64,000 nucleotides of DNA from Pohlia nutans (lineage: Eukaryota > Streptophyta > Bryopsida > Bryales > Mniaceae), in the NCBI GenBank assembly GCA_022496805.1, contig CM040090.1, positions 8,054,001 through 8,118,000 on the forward strand, read 5' to 3'. The position numbers were made by a program, and so were the translations under genes. Shown one piece after another: positions 34,670 to 48,076 of the stretch (its first letter is position 1; each line of letters begins with the position of its first letter). The notes beneath the pieces were generated by a model, which made no database searches, was not told the DNA's origin, and was given only the letters and a program-made list of their open reading frames with translations.

Positions 34670-34783
34670 GAGAGCGGGCAGGGAGTTGCCTGTTCTGCCG
34701 CGCGCGCGGCTACAGGTCTCGCTCTGCCGGGCTCGACCTGTAACCGCTTGCACGGCAGAACAGGCAACTCCCTGCCCGCTCTC
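34670..34783. repeat. Foldback with perfect 31-bp arms upstream of HISN1
   Basis: Arm 34670-34700 (GAGAGCGGGCAGGGAGTTGC onward) is exactly inverted at 34753-34783. The 52-bp loop contains a second stem, TACAGGTC with GACCTGTA. A transcript would form a long two-tier hairpin of miRNA-precursor size, or this may be a small foldback transposon. It ends about 515 bp before the HISN1 start codon. Confidence 0.88.
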
Positions 34784-35298
34784 TAGTACAAAATCTCGCC
34801 TCACAGGCTCACACTCTGGCTGACTGCAGCACGGCAGCACCCCCATTGCAGATTTTTCATCCAAAATTTGCGGATGATGTTAGTTGGGGTATCAATTTCA
34901 GTTGCCGCACTGCTGGAGATGCTGTTCCATGGACAGAAGAATCCCAAAACAGCATCTTCCAATTGCCAGTTCTGATGCTGATCCCCTTTTGGCACTGACT
35001 GACTCGTTTCTCATCACTTCACTTCGGTGCTGCAGCAACTCGTGCACTGAATTCTTCTTCTTCACTTTCTGCCACTTGATGCTCACTGAGCTCCGCATCC
35101 ATCGTTGCCACAGACTCAAACTGAGCTTGGAGCTAACTTAGGTGAGAGCCATTCTGCTAAGCATTCGGACATTGATGTGTGGGTTTCTGTTCTCCTGAAT
35201 CTCCTGGAGTTCTTTCTGCAGCTGGCGATGGATGTGGTGCGTTTTTGGAGCTGAATGAGCGGAGTGAGAGTGTGAGTTTGTGCAGAGCTCTTGCGGCG

Positions 35299-38200
35299 AT
35301 GGCGGTGGCCCCTCCTCTCACAATGCAAGGAGGGGCGGCAGGATTACTGCAGCAGCAGCAGGCCGTGTTGCTTCGAAGCACGTCTTATTTAGGGTTGCAG
35401 CTGCCTAGTTCTCAGTCCGGAGTTCCGGTGCCTCGCAGCAGCAGCAGCAGCTGCTTCAATCTTCGTTGCCAAGTGAGCTCAAGCTCAACCACCCTGCCCC
35501 ACTTCAATGTCGACATCTCTGGTCCGTCACCTCTCTCTGTACCCAAAATCTTTCCCTTCAAAATGTGACTTGCTTGGCGTCAGCATTGGTGTAACAATCG
35601 CTTCACATGTTAAGTGGAAGTGTCATAGTAACTGGACGAATGTGAAGCTTTCTCTGGAGGTTGAAGTTGAAGTGTTCGCTGCAAAAAACGAAGAACTGCA
35701 AGATGCTTGTTGGAAAATCTAAGGCAGGATTTGAATTTCATCAGGGATTATCTGTATTAGTATCTGTCAATATATCTCTGTAGAATTGTAGCAGCTGTTT
35801 GTGAATTCTCCATCCGTTTAGATCTGTTATCATCGTAGGGCTCGTATTGGTATTCTCTAATACTGCTCAGCTCGATGAAGAGACGGGCTATTTTAGGGTT
35901 TTGGAGGAGACGCACCTCATTAGCGTACAATCATGGGCATGCTTCTTCGTAGGACAGAGGAATCCAGATTTTGATTTGAAGTCCACTTACTGACTAGAGT
36001 GGCTTCTATTCTTCACTCTTTGATACTTGCACCCAACCATTGATGCTCCCTCTGTCCCAAAATTATTGTCATACAAATTTGTTTGGTATTTTTTTTAGCC
36101 AATTTCATTGATCATATTGTAAGAAACATGATTAAAAAAGGCTCCAAATTATGTCACTAGATTGATTGAAGAACATTGCATGTGTTCATTGCAACCTAAA
36201 TAAAATTAGCCACAAGGAAGTATTTTTTTGACCTACTTAAAAAAGCACTTTCAAACATGACTTTCAAACATGACAATAATTTTGGGTACGTTTCTAGTGC
36301 TTGTGTGCATGAGCTGAGCATTTTCTGTGGTATTGCAGGTCCTGGCAAGCCATTACGGCCTGTGGAGCGTACAACTATTCGCCTGGCTCTCCCCAGCAAA
36401 GGGCGAATGGCAGAAAACTCACTCGGTCTGATGAAGGTCGCCATTTTCTGAGGCTCTCCAGTCACGTGCAATTTTTCTGAATTTTAAGATATATATGCAA
36501 AGCTTCAGCGTTTTTGATGAGGGGTGAGGGGTTTTGCATTTGCAGGATTGCCAGCTTTCCGTGCGCAAGCCGAACCCTCGTCAGTACATAGCAGACATTT
36601 CGGAGGTGAGTTTTCTTCATATGAGCTTAACCCCTAAAGGACCAAGGATTCATGGGTTTAAATGACAGATTCAATAGATCGTATTGTGAAAAATATAATT
36701 CAGATAGGACCAGATTTTATATCACCGGAATCAGTAAAGAACATTGCATGTGTTGGTCAAGTGACAAATAAATTTGAACAGAAAGAAGACCACATAGGAC
36801 CTACTCAAAAGTGATAAAAAAGACAAGAGGCTCAATTTGGGCTTCTTGGTCCTTCAGGGGTTAAGATCATGTTCAATGCAGGATAGCTAAGGTTCGGGGT
36901 CTTCTTGGTGCAAATGAGATTCTTCTGTTGTAGGCACTTTTAGTGCTTATATTATTAACAAATTTGCTTGTGTTTGCAGCTCAAGGATGTCGAGGTGTGG
37001 TTCCAAAGAGCATCCGATGTTGTGCGGAAATTGAAAACTGGGGATGTGGATATGGGCATTGTTGGCTATGATATGCTTCGGGAGTATGGGGAGGTACGTG
37101 TTTTTGTTTTCTGTTTTTTTATGCCAAAAAAGTTCTAAGGATGATTAGCCCTTAAAAGGACATGGCTTTCCTAATTCCCACACCCAAAATCTCTTTTGAA
37201 CTCCATTTTAAGGATGATTCTCTTTTTAATTCACATTGGTTCTATTTTGAAGAATTATAGATGCCTTAAATATGTTTGTTTGGCATTTAAAAAACCCCGT
37301 TTTGGGTCAACGGAGTAGAAGTTATGAGCAAGATTCTCCTCCCAAAAAAGTAAGCCCGTGGGGCTTAGTATGTCCTTTTAAGGGTTAAAAAATCATTTTT
37401 CCTATCCTTTGTATGCCTGGTCATATGAAGGCATTTATACACGTCAAAGCTAAGAGACTTTCCTCTAAATTGTTTGGCCAGGATTCCGAGGACCTCATCG
37501 TAGTGCACGACGCTCTGGGATTCGGAGAATGTCACCTTGCCATTGGGGTGTGTATTCTCTCCTGATCTAAAAGCATTTGACTCATTTTAGACTTTCTAGA
37601 CTCTTTAAACAGTGGCCCGTCGTTTTGTAGTTCTTACTTCCTACATTTTGAGTTCTTAAGAATGTTATAATCTTAAGAACATGAGGTTTTTTTAGAGAAT
37701 GCAGAGAATTGGATACATCAGTCAGCTGCAACAAATATGGGTCCAAGCCATACTCTAGAATCTGCTGGAATGTGTGGGGCGACCTAATATCTGATTATTA
37801 CCTTCATTTGTATGCCGATATAGTTCCAGGTTTTGCCGATTCAGAAAAAACTTGGCTTCTAAACGGAAATGTTCATTGTATTGCAGATTCCAACTTATGG
37901 CATCTTTGAGAATATCAATTCTTTAAGCCAGCTAGCTGCCATGCCATTGTGGACTGAAGAGAGGCCTTTGCGTGTTGTCACGGGCTACACATATGTAAAG
38001 CTACTTCCCCTAATATACATATATACACATATATACACATATGTCTTTCACTGTGTGCAATTTCATGTCTGCTGGAACACATGCTTTTTTAAAGGTTTAC
38101 CAAACGAGGGTACTTATGCAATGAATCCCGTTGCAACGCAGTTGGGCAGGAAATTCTTGGAAAAGAATGGGTTTAAGCATTTCCAGCTCTCAACTGCTGA

Positions 38201-40767
38201 TGGTGCTTTGGAGGCTGCACCAGCTGTGAGTAATTACGCCGGCCTTCTGTTTCTTTTGATCTAGTTTTGCAACGATTTAGGGTTTAATTAGGGTTTCTTT
38301 CTTTGAGAGTAAGTGCCTTTTGAAATATGCAGTGTCTCATGGGTGGAATCTGCACAGATGGGGACTGCTGATGCCATATTGGATTTGGTGAGCAGTGGAA
38401 CCACTTTACGTGAGAACAATCTGAAGGAGATTCCTGGTGGAGCTGTTCTCAGCAGTCAGGTAGCCAACAAAATGTTCATATGGAAAGAAGAAGTCATACC
38501 TTACAATTTTTGAACAATGGAAACATGTTTAGAAAGTTCCTATAGGACTTTCGGATTTGAGCTTGGGTGAACGTGTGAAAGAGGAATGCCATGGTTTTTT
38601 TTAGCAACTGCAGACATCACTTATTAGAGTTATCCGTAAACTAAAGAGTTGAGTAGCGTTTGTCTGACTAAAATTTGGAGAAACAAAAACTATTGAGAGA
38701 AGTTATAGGAAATCAAAGAAATGGGTGAGTGGGGACGGTTTAGGTATATATAGCGAGAATCTATTGACAGAAAAGGGGTTAGCAATGACCTTCTTCATGT
38801 GTGAAGGTGAATAATAGAAACTTGGGTGAGAAGTTTTTTAGCACCGATTTTGATGCTTTCAAAGTTTGCATCCACAGTTTTTTTTAGTGCCCGACACATG
38901 TTTTTTTGAGGATTAATGTCACTATTCACTCAAACTACAATCCACTCACCCACTTTTGAGGGACTTTATGGATAACTCTATTATTGATGAGGTGTTGGTG
39001 GTTTTTGTTTGAAGGGTGTGTTCGTAGCCAATAAGAAAGCGTTGCTGGAACGCAAGGAGGTGCTGGATGTCGCTCATGAGATGTTGGAGCGATTTGAAGC
39101 TCATCTTGCTGCTCTTGGTCAATTCACAGTACGGAATTGACACTCCACTCCTCTCTGCCTTTTGAAAACCGAAATCCTGAAAGAGCAAGTAGAAATTGAA
39201 CACACGGGCTCAGAAGTTCCTACAGTCAATGTTAGTATCCTATCTTGTAGACTGGTTCATTTACTTTAAAGTAGAAATACCTAAAACCAGTCACTTTAAG
39301 CAATTTGGAGGCACTTTACTCAAAGTAGAATATTTTAGTAATACTAGCAACTGAAAATGATGATTTAAAAAAAAAAGTAATTTTTTTTGGACAAGTCACC
39401 TAATTGCAATGAATTTTTAAAGTGAAAGAAGGTACGTAGACTATTGAAACTGTCTCATTGAAATCAATACCTTTAAAATCCAACCTGCATAATTTAATGA
39501 AAATAAAATATGGGGACGGTTTCAATGGACTTTAGACGGACAATTTGAAAATAATCCTACATGTCAGGAATGGATGTAGGGACGGTTTTAGGTGCTGTAT
39601 ACACCCCGATTCTAAATCCCCCTCGATGTTAATGCATGTGGACAAAAACTGCCCCCTATTTTGTGCATGTAGGGGCTCACCTTAACCCCTAAAGGACCAA
39701 GAGCTCATGGTTTCAAAATGACAATTTCAATCAATCATGTTGTGAAAAATATACTTTAGGTGAGACGAGATTTTCATATCACGAGAACACAAATAAATTT
39801 GAAAAAAAGGAAGTTCACATAAGACTTGTTTAAAGATGCTAAAAAAAAATGATTTGGGCTTCTTGGTCCTTCAGGGGTTAAAAAATAACCCCCTCTTCCA
39901 AGGGTTTAAAATTCCAAGGGTCCTCTTAGACTAACTTGGGACTATAGGCCCCAAATTTGCAAAACAATTTGCCAAAAAAAGACCCTAGGGTGCCCAAAAT
40001 GGAAATTTCAAAAAATGGGGCCCATGGGAGAATAGTGCTTGCATTAGGGGAATTTAGAGTCGGGGCTGTATACGAACGTCAGTATGTGCACTGATGCAAG
40101 ACTTTTCACATGAATATGCACAGGTGGTGGCCAACATGAGAGGTGACTCTGCAGACGAGGTTGCTGACAGGATACTCAATAATACCAGCTATCCGGGCTT
40201 GCAGGTTTGGTTTTCTCTGTATCACGTCTTTGCCCTTATTATTTAGGTACACTGTAGTTGCTCACCTTTGACCTTACAATGTTCACTATTGGTGTCTTAC
40301 TGTGCTAAATTATTCCTTTCGTGCAGGGCCCTACGGTCAGTCCAGTTTACATCAACAGAGGCGGTAAAGCAGAGTTGCACTACTTTGCAATCACCATCTG
40401 TGTTCCAAAGCCTCAACTATACCATGCCGTCCGGCAGCTACGAAAGGTACTATGGCCTTGAATTTATTTTTCTTTGATTTACACATGTCTCTGGGAATCT
40501 CTGACTTCTGCGTGAATTCTTTCCATATGCGTTCATTCTATCTTTTAATTAACCCCTAAATGCCCACAACCCTCTCCAAATTGGGCAGTTTTGCAAATAA
40601 AATGCAACTGAGAGGGATATCCGCAACAAAACTGAACAATATGTATACTGAATACTGGTGCTTTTTGACAGGCTGGTGGTAGCGGTGTACTCGTGTCACC
40701 CTTGACGTACATTTTCGATGAGGAGACGCCCAGATATAGACAACTTTTGGAGAATTTGCAAGCATAG
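35299..40767 (+). CDS. HISN1: ATP phosphoribosyltransferase, plastid (first step of histidine synthesis)
   Basis: Twelve exons: 35299-35521, 36339-36436, 36546-36605, 36980-37093, 37482-37547, 37887-37994, 38142-38225, 38358-38459, 39015-39128, 40124-40204, 40327-40446, 40672-40767. They total 422 codons with consistent phases. The enzyme joins ATP and phosphoribosyl pyrophosphate. Residues 1-75 are Ser/Gln-rich and look like a plastid transit peptide ([12 protein letters not shown]). Then come the HisG core ([78 protein letters not shown] with the PRPP-binding region, DLVSSGTTL) and the C-terminal regulatory region of the long form, ending [20 protein letters not shown]. The first donor (CTG|GTCCGT) is weak but is the only phase-compatible one I see. 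MITEs occupy three introns. All exons look intact, so it should be functional. Confidence 0.97.
36627..36864. mobile_element. TTAACCCCTAAAGGACC MITE in HISN1 intron 3
   Basis: 238 bp, ends TTAACCCCTAAAGGACCAAG and its inverse with one change. Closely similar to 39682-39881 and 46680-46899. Confidence 0.88.
37145..37388. mobile_element. Related MITE in HISN1 intron 4
   Basis: Ends TTAGCCCTTAAAAGGACATG and the inverse, CATGTCC-type, of TTAACCCTTAAAAGGACAT. One base of the left TTAA is changed. Confidence 0.75.
39682..39881. mobile_element. TTAACCCCTAAAGGACC MITE in HISN1 intron 9
   Basis: 200 bp with inverted ends TTAACCCCTAAAGGACCAAG, the same family as 36627-36864. Confidence 0.85.
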
Positions 40768-41143
40768 AAATGCACATCAGAAGGTGTTCAATTACAATGG
40801 AAATAAAGCATCCATTTGTTTCCAAAAAATAAATAAAAATTGTTCAGTTTTGTGCCTGTCTGGAAAACTATCACTCAATTCATCTAATGAAGAATTGTTG
40901 CTACACCCGATTCTAGATGCTCTGAACTTCATTTGGAGTCATCTTCTTAGCATGCACTTTGATTCAAGTTGAGAGTTCCTGTGTCCAACTCTTTGAGACT
41001 TTTGCCAACACAATTGTGGCACTATTACATGCAAAGTAACCAGTTAAAACAAGTTTTACTTGCATGGTGCACTTCAAAGGCACTCTGCAAGGAACCAATG
41101 ATCTTCCGGAAATCATTTCTTGTCTATGGACTCCATAACAATC

Positions 41144-41810
41144 TTAACCCCTAAGAGCATCATCAATCACCCACAGAACGTGACGCAGAGCATCATCAAT
41201 CACCCGCAGAACGTGACGCAGGATCGCTACCTTTTTGCGGCGGAGCCTTTTCACCGTTCCAACGCAGGAACGGAACCGTGAGGTGCGGACTTGGCCCCGC
41301 CAAGCCGATGCTCTTGGCCGTTACTTCCTCCATTTCTCTTGTGCCCGCTACAAGCGCAGTCAACGTGACACGATGGCAAGGTCAAGGAAAACGCCCCGAG
41401 TGAGCTACAGAGAGCGGTGGAACGGCTATGCAGACGATGAGTTGGCACATTTCTTGTGCGCGTTCCGGAGCGAGGGTTGGATTTAATGCATCAAGATGCG
41501 GGACGGCACACAGGCCGCCCCGGAGCATCGTCTAGAAATGAGATATACAGGGGTTTTTTAGCGGGGCTGGATTGATGATGCTCTAAAGGACCAAGTACCC
41601 AAATTGGGCCTCATGTTTTTTTCAACAGTTTTGAGTAGGTAGTCCTAGATGGACTTCTTCAAATTTATTTGTTGGTTGACCAATACATACAATGTTCTTG
41701 ACTCATTCCAGTGATATAAAAGTTGGTCTCATCTGAATTATATTATTCACAATATAATGAATTAAAGTTATCATTTTAAAACCATGAATCCTTGGTCCTT
41801 CAGGGGTTAA
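41144..41810. mobile_element. TTAACCCCTAA MITE split by another MITE
   Basis: The outer ends are TTAACCCCTAA and GGTCCTTCAGGGGTTAA. If the nested element (41155-41583) and one TAA are removed, the family start CCCCTAAAGGACCAAG is restored, proving the order of insertion. Confidence 0.85.
41155..41583. mobile_element. Harbinger-type MITE with TAA duplication
   Basis: 429 bp with inverted ends GAGCATCATCAATC, flanked by TAA at 41152-41154 and 41584-41586. A three-base TAA/TTA duplication is typical of PIF/Harbinger elements. Near its left end a unit of about 33 bp beginning with the terminal sequence is repeated in tandem. Confidence 0.88.
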
Positions 41811-41811
41811 G

Positions 41812-43870
41812 CTAAGGACTTGGGAAGACTGGGAATTTGAGCAGTAAAAGAAAAAGCAATCTGGATATTATGTTGACTTCCTTTTGTGCAATTGGATTTG
41901 CTTTTTTACCAACACATGCAATGTTCTTCGCTGATTCTGGTGATATAAATCAGGGTCCTATTTGAATTACAATTTTCATAATATTATTGATTGAATGTCA
42001 TTTTAAAATTGTGAGCCCTCTGTCCTTGAGGGGTCAAATTGCAAACGAGTAACTTATCGCAATGTGAATATCGTCAGCACCCTCGGGTTTCAAAAACCAT
42101 TGTAGGTCTATAGCAAATGTCTCGGAACATAAAAATAGCCAGGCATGCAGGTTGCGCATATTGAGCTTACATGCAATCCCAGGCACCAGCTCGCATATCA
42201 TGAGACCGGGGTTCGATTCGTCCATGACAACATATGTGCACCTACAATCTTCACTATCTGACAAAACTTACTTCAATTGAGGCTTTTTGGTAAGTGAAAC
42301 AGGATTTCAACGCAATCCATGTGTTATTTAGGAACGGTATGAATAAATCATGAATTTTTAAAGCTTATAGATGCACCCAAAATCGACCCTACGCTCTCAT
42401 AGGCTGATCATGTAACTAATAATTATGTTGTTTTGGATTCAAATGTAGAGGGTAAGTTCCTCTTGGATCATGTTCTGATTATGGGAGCACACAGCTTAAA
42501 ATCATTTAATATTGATTGAATGGGTATGACAGAGAGGTATTCCAAGACAGTCATCAAAATTGTGACATAATTCAAGGTTAGTGCACAAAGCTCTAGAAAG
42601 TACTAAACCTGGTATACATCCAATTTTTATTTTATTTTATCGTCTGGACGACACAGTCACTTATTATGTAGTATTACATCGTTTTATCTTTGATTATCGA
42701 TCTTGTAATTTATTTCAAAAATTGTGATTGACTGGTTCCTCCTGTGAGTCCCATCCATTCAAGTCGATTTCTCACATCGCTCGTTGGTCCTCGGTGACGA
42801 ACTTGGTGACGGCCTTGGTGCCCTCGTACACCGCATGCTTGGCGAGCTCCCCGGGCAAGATGAGGCGCACCGCCGTCTGGATCTCGCGAGACGTGATGGT
42901 GGCCTTCTTGTTGGCCTTCGCCAACTGCGCCGCCTCCTGCGCCAGCTTGTCGAAGATGTCGTTCAGGAACGAGTTCATGACCACCATCGCCTTCGATGAG
43001 ATTCCAGTCCCCTCTGCCGTGACCTGCATATATAGTTACGCATGCATTTTTCAATCCATTCAACCGAGTGACCCACTGACAGGAAAATCCAACCGACGTT
43101 TCTCATCGCTAGCAGTATTCAATTCAAGGGTTTAATTAATTTCTCCAAGTACGTACGTACTCTGCATGCATTGATTCAATTCCACATGAATGCAGCAAAT
43201 AAGTGGCTGAGAATGCCATAGATACCTGCTTCAACACCTTGAAGATGTAAATGTTGAAGCTCTCAACGCTCTTCTTTGGCTTCTTCTTCGTCACTTGGGC
43301 ATTGATTCTGGTGTGCGCTGGCTTCTTCTGGGCCCTGGACATGAAGGACTTCTGCTCCTCTGCCATTAGAACGAAAAAACAGCGAAGGATCAAGTACTTA
43401 GGATGCTTGATCACGTACAGGAGGCTCAGGGAATGAGTAGCTAGGATATCCTGAGACTAATGACAAGAGAGTACAATTGAGGGAGCTGGAGCGAATTGGT
43501 CGGCTTAAATACCCGATACCGATCTGTGGTCCAACTACCGAGATATCGATCGAATTCGTGCTTGCCAAGGCCACGCTCTTTCAAAACCAACTAAATAATT
43601 ACTGTCGAGGCCAGATCATCGCTACCGAGGCTCCGTCCCGGAGATCTTGACGAGGTTGTACACGATGGGAAACCTCAGGGACCTTCAATTGTGACTTCGA
43701 CTTATTGTGAATTTCGTGAATTTTGTGAATTTTTGTGACTACGAATAATTTCTGCACCGATTACGTAGTTTAATACTCTACGGTGGGATAATGCACACTA
43801 AATACTAGGGGGTACTAAGAGGACCCATACTAATTTATCGATTTTTCACACTATATAAATATTTACCCAA
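41812..43870. repeat. Left arm of a 2-kb inverted duplication (H2B region)
   Basis: Resembles the reverse complement of about 57665-59870 across the H2B gene and both flanks. Examples are the box near 43790 (GGGTACTAAGAGGACCCATA) and the one near 42200 (ATATCATGAGACCGGGGTTC). It is diverged by substitutions and indels. Exact edges are approximate. Confidence 0.8.
42772..43366 (-). CDS. Histone H2B, intron-containing variant
   Basis: Two exons, 43366-43226 and 43023-42772, joined in phase 0, give 130 residues ([20 protein letters not shown] start). H2B packs DNA in the nucleosome with H2A. The plant fold is clear: [54 protein letters not shown] and [17 protein letters not shown]. The tail is short for plant H2B, and the usual VHPD before TGISSKAM is VTAEG, exactly at the exon junction. 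Canonical replication-dependent H2B genes usually lack introns, so this looks like a replication-independent or tissue-specific variant (inference). The reading frame is intact. A TTTAA-type box lies about 140 bp upstream. Confidence 0.95.
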
Positions 43871-45640
43871 GTTGTTGCACAAAAAACATAATAACTTTTT
43901 AAAATTTTATTTTTGTTCTACACACATAACATCATTACATTCTATAACAATAGGGTTCATCCCCCATTGTTTGATTTGATTAATTTTTTACTAAGAGAGT
44001 AACTTTCCTTGAAACTAGGGTGTAAAGATGGCACTTGTCATTCTATAAGGGAATTTAGTAGGAGTCAAGCAAATAAGACAAACTTAAGATGTAGTAACAA
44101 AAAGAATCAGAGAACATCAAAAAAAATCTTGGAAACTTTGTAAGGGTATTGTACAAGGTATTGTAAAGTCTAGAGCTTAACAATGTTATGAACTTTAGAA
44201 CTAAGAATTTGATTTAAAAAATTCAATGATTTAGTACTCTGAACTATAAACTTTACGTTACGTTCTTTGGAAGTGCAGTGTTGTACTTTCGAATCTCAAG
44301 CATTTGTGAGGCGATCAGAGGAATCATAGAGAATTTTCTTTAGCTTCAGGTAGTTCAAGTAATGAGCATAGGAGAATTGGACTATTTTATTCGTAGTAGC
44401 ACTGTACAAAAGTGGTGTGGTCAAGCAAGGGCTGAAGAATGTTATGTACAAGGTAAGTTAAGTCCCTCTTTTTTCTAAGTTTCTCAGTCCGTTCAATACC
44501 CTCAATTTAGTGTAGTTACTCTTGTATACGTCATATGTCAAAAAGATCTTGTTCTCACTGAAATATATGCCCGGGATGCACTCTACATTATATTTGAGAA
44601 TCACGTGCATTCATGACGCCTTCTAGAAACCTTCTTGTATACAAGAGGTTATATGTCTAAATATCTTTGAATACAAATATATTCCGCTTTAAATATCTGT
44701 TTAATGTAAGTATACATGAATATTTTTAGTTCTAAATGTGTTTATTGTATGTATATGTAATACGGCAGTGTTCAAATTAATACCCTTCTGTGCAGTCACA
44801 TATACTTGTATATATTTAGTACAATGCAGCCTCCGGTAATATATAGATTAACCTAAACTCCATAATTATAGAGGGAATAAGTTGATTGTGATGCAAATCC
44901 ATGGATTAAGTGAGTACAGAGGAAATATTTCGATTGCCAGAAAGAGTATACACAACCAATATCCACAATAATATTTCATGGTCACTATGATCAAAATGAT
45001 TAACACAATTAACATTGGAAAAATCCATGGATTAACGTGCCAGATTGTTTGCAATGTCCAAAAGTAGTTGTCAAATGTGTACGAATCTTAATTGCTGGTA
45101 GTAAATGAGTATAGTTGGAAATCTTGGTTCTATTTTAGACAAAATATAACCCCTAAACGTCCAACCATCCAGAAAGTGAACAATGTACAAAATCAAACGC
45201 AGTTTTTCATCCGTCATTAATTTTCTGCAGTGCGGGTGTTTTACTATATATTTTTATGGGAAGCTAGTTTCATATATGTATGATCTGATTAGAAAGGGGA
45301 CAATTTCAACCAATCACAACAAATTTCATGTTCAAATTGTCAATATCTTATTTGTTATCAAATTACAAAAGAATTTGAAATTTTATGTTTTAAATTTTAT
45401 ACAAAAATATTGGTGACAACAATCATAAATCTAATTGTATGGATAAAATCAAAAATTCACAATGTACAACTTTTATTCATATATCAAATTCAAACTATTC
45501 CTCTTAGTTACATTTTATAAGACATCTTTGAAATTCTCCAAATTTGGAGAGGGGCGAGGACGTCTCTTTTTGAGGGACCCAGATGATTCCATGTTCTCAA
45601 TCCGGATATTATCCCGGATATGGGGTTCCGGGTATAAGCG
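43871..45640. other. AT-rich intergenic DNA
   Basis: No gene recognised. A TAACCCCTAAACGTCC end of the common MITE type lies near 45147, but I did not find its partner. Confidence 0.5.
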
Positions 45641-45746
45641 GTTTAGGGTTTTCCAAAGGAGAGACAAAGCCCTAGTCTGCGAAGTCTGAAGTCCTTTCCT
45701 GGCGCTGCTTTCGGTTTCACTGGGCCTTCCATAGCCATCGCTCGCA
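45640..45746 (+). promoter_or_regulatory. 5' region of eL37 with telo-box-like motifs
   Basis: Contains TTTAGGGTTTTCC and AAAGCCCTAG just before the first exon. Telo-boxes (AAACCCTA) are common in plant ribosomal-protein promoters. Confidence 0.5.
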
Positions 45747-46988
<1,242 letters not shown>

Positions 46989-48003
46989 AATGGAAGCAAG
47001 TTTTGCTACTTGATGAAGTAAGTAGTCCGGCTGTATTATTTCCTATGTGGAGAGGCCTCCTTGTGATCCAACAAGCATGACATCAGTGAAGGAATAAATG
47101 CTCATCAAACAAGTTAGTCTTTGAGTGTGGTTTGGTGGATTCTGATGTCTCTTTTCTCCGTCTCCTTAGACCCCGCTGCTTTGTTGGAACACACTGTTCA
47201 AAGCAATAGCATTAGGGGCTGTCAGACTGCCACTGGATTCAGTAGTTTCTTTCCACTGAGCCCCAGAATTGCATGTCAAAGTTCGAAGTTGTAGCCCCCT
47301 AGTAGAAATTCCAAATCGCTACATTCTTGGATTTCTCGTTTTGAACCTTGACACCCCTAAAACGTACTCCCGTGAACAATTTTAATTTCGTCGGTGAGAT
47401 TGACAACTCTACGATGCTCAGGAAAGTGATTGCCGATGCTCCATACAGTTTTGTTTACTGTCTTCACCGAGTTGAATCAAGACGAACAGCTTCAATAGTT
47501 CTTGGCCTGGGTTGAGGTAGTTGGTAGCATCGAAGTCACCCCAATTATTCGAAGCCCTGGAACGTAACAGTTCTGTAGGGGGAGTAGCAAAATTGGTAGA
47601 GCGGCTCGTGGGAATGCTCTGAAGTGGCAAAGGGAGCTCTTGCATTTTATGTTATTTGCTTGGCACACGAAATGAATCTGGATTGCATTGAAGCAATCAA
47701 GATGGACGCTATAAAGCCTGCATAGATGGTGAGCACCCAACATAAGGTTTACCGAGTATGAGACTCGGTGAAAACCTGACATTTGCTCGACTCAGTTAAG
47801 GTGTAACTGAAGACAATGTTGTCACCGACACATGCTCAACTGCAGCTGATAATGTCATATATCAATGCACGAATGGTAACGATGAGGCATAGGTTGAACC
47901 TATAAATGGCGGTTTCATAAGATAAATAAAGAGCCCGCTTGACCTGGTAGCATGAAGATGCGGGCCAGTGATGTCTGGCATCTGTCCAGAAACCTCGGGC
48001 AGT
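46989..48003. other. Intergenic DNA downstream of eL37
   Basis: Probably the eL37 3' untranslated part, then unrecognised sequence. Nothing further supported. Confidence 0.45.
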
Positions 48004-48076
48004 GGGGGTGTAGCTCAAATGGTAGAGCGCTCGATTCGCATTCGAGAGGTAACGGGATCAATGCCCGTCTCCTCCA
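48004..48076 (+). tRNA. tRNA-Ala (anticodon CGC)
   Basis: 73 nt that fold as a cloverleaf: D arm GCTC-AAATGGTA-GAGC, anticodon arm CTCGA-TTCGCAT-TCGAG with CGC, and T arm ACGGG-ATCAATG-CCCGT with the ATCRAT loop common in plant tRNA-Ala. The acceptor 3' strand is CTCCTCCA. The acceptor keeps G3:U70, the alanine identity pair. One T-T mismatch lies in the acceptor, and box B has GATCAAT for GATCGAT, so activity is likely but not certain. Confidence 0.8.

Noticed and set aside
42160..42240. tRNA- or SINE-like box B (GGGGTTCGATTCGTCC) near 42210, repeated at about 59450
   Set aside because: A box B-like sequence exists in both arms of the inverted duplication, but no box A at the right distance and no cloverleaf could be drawn.
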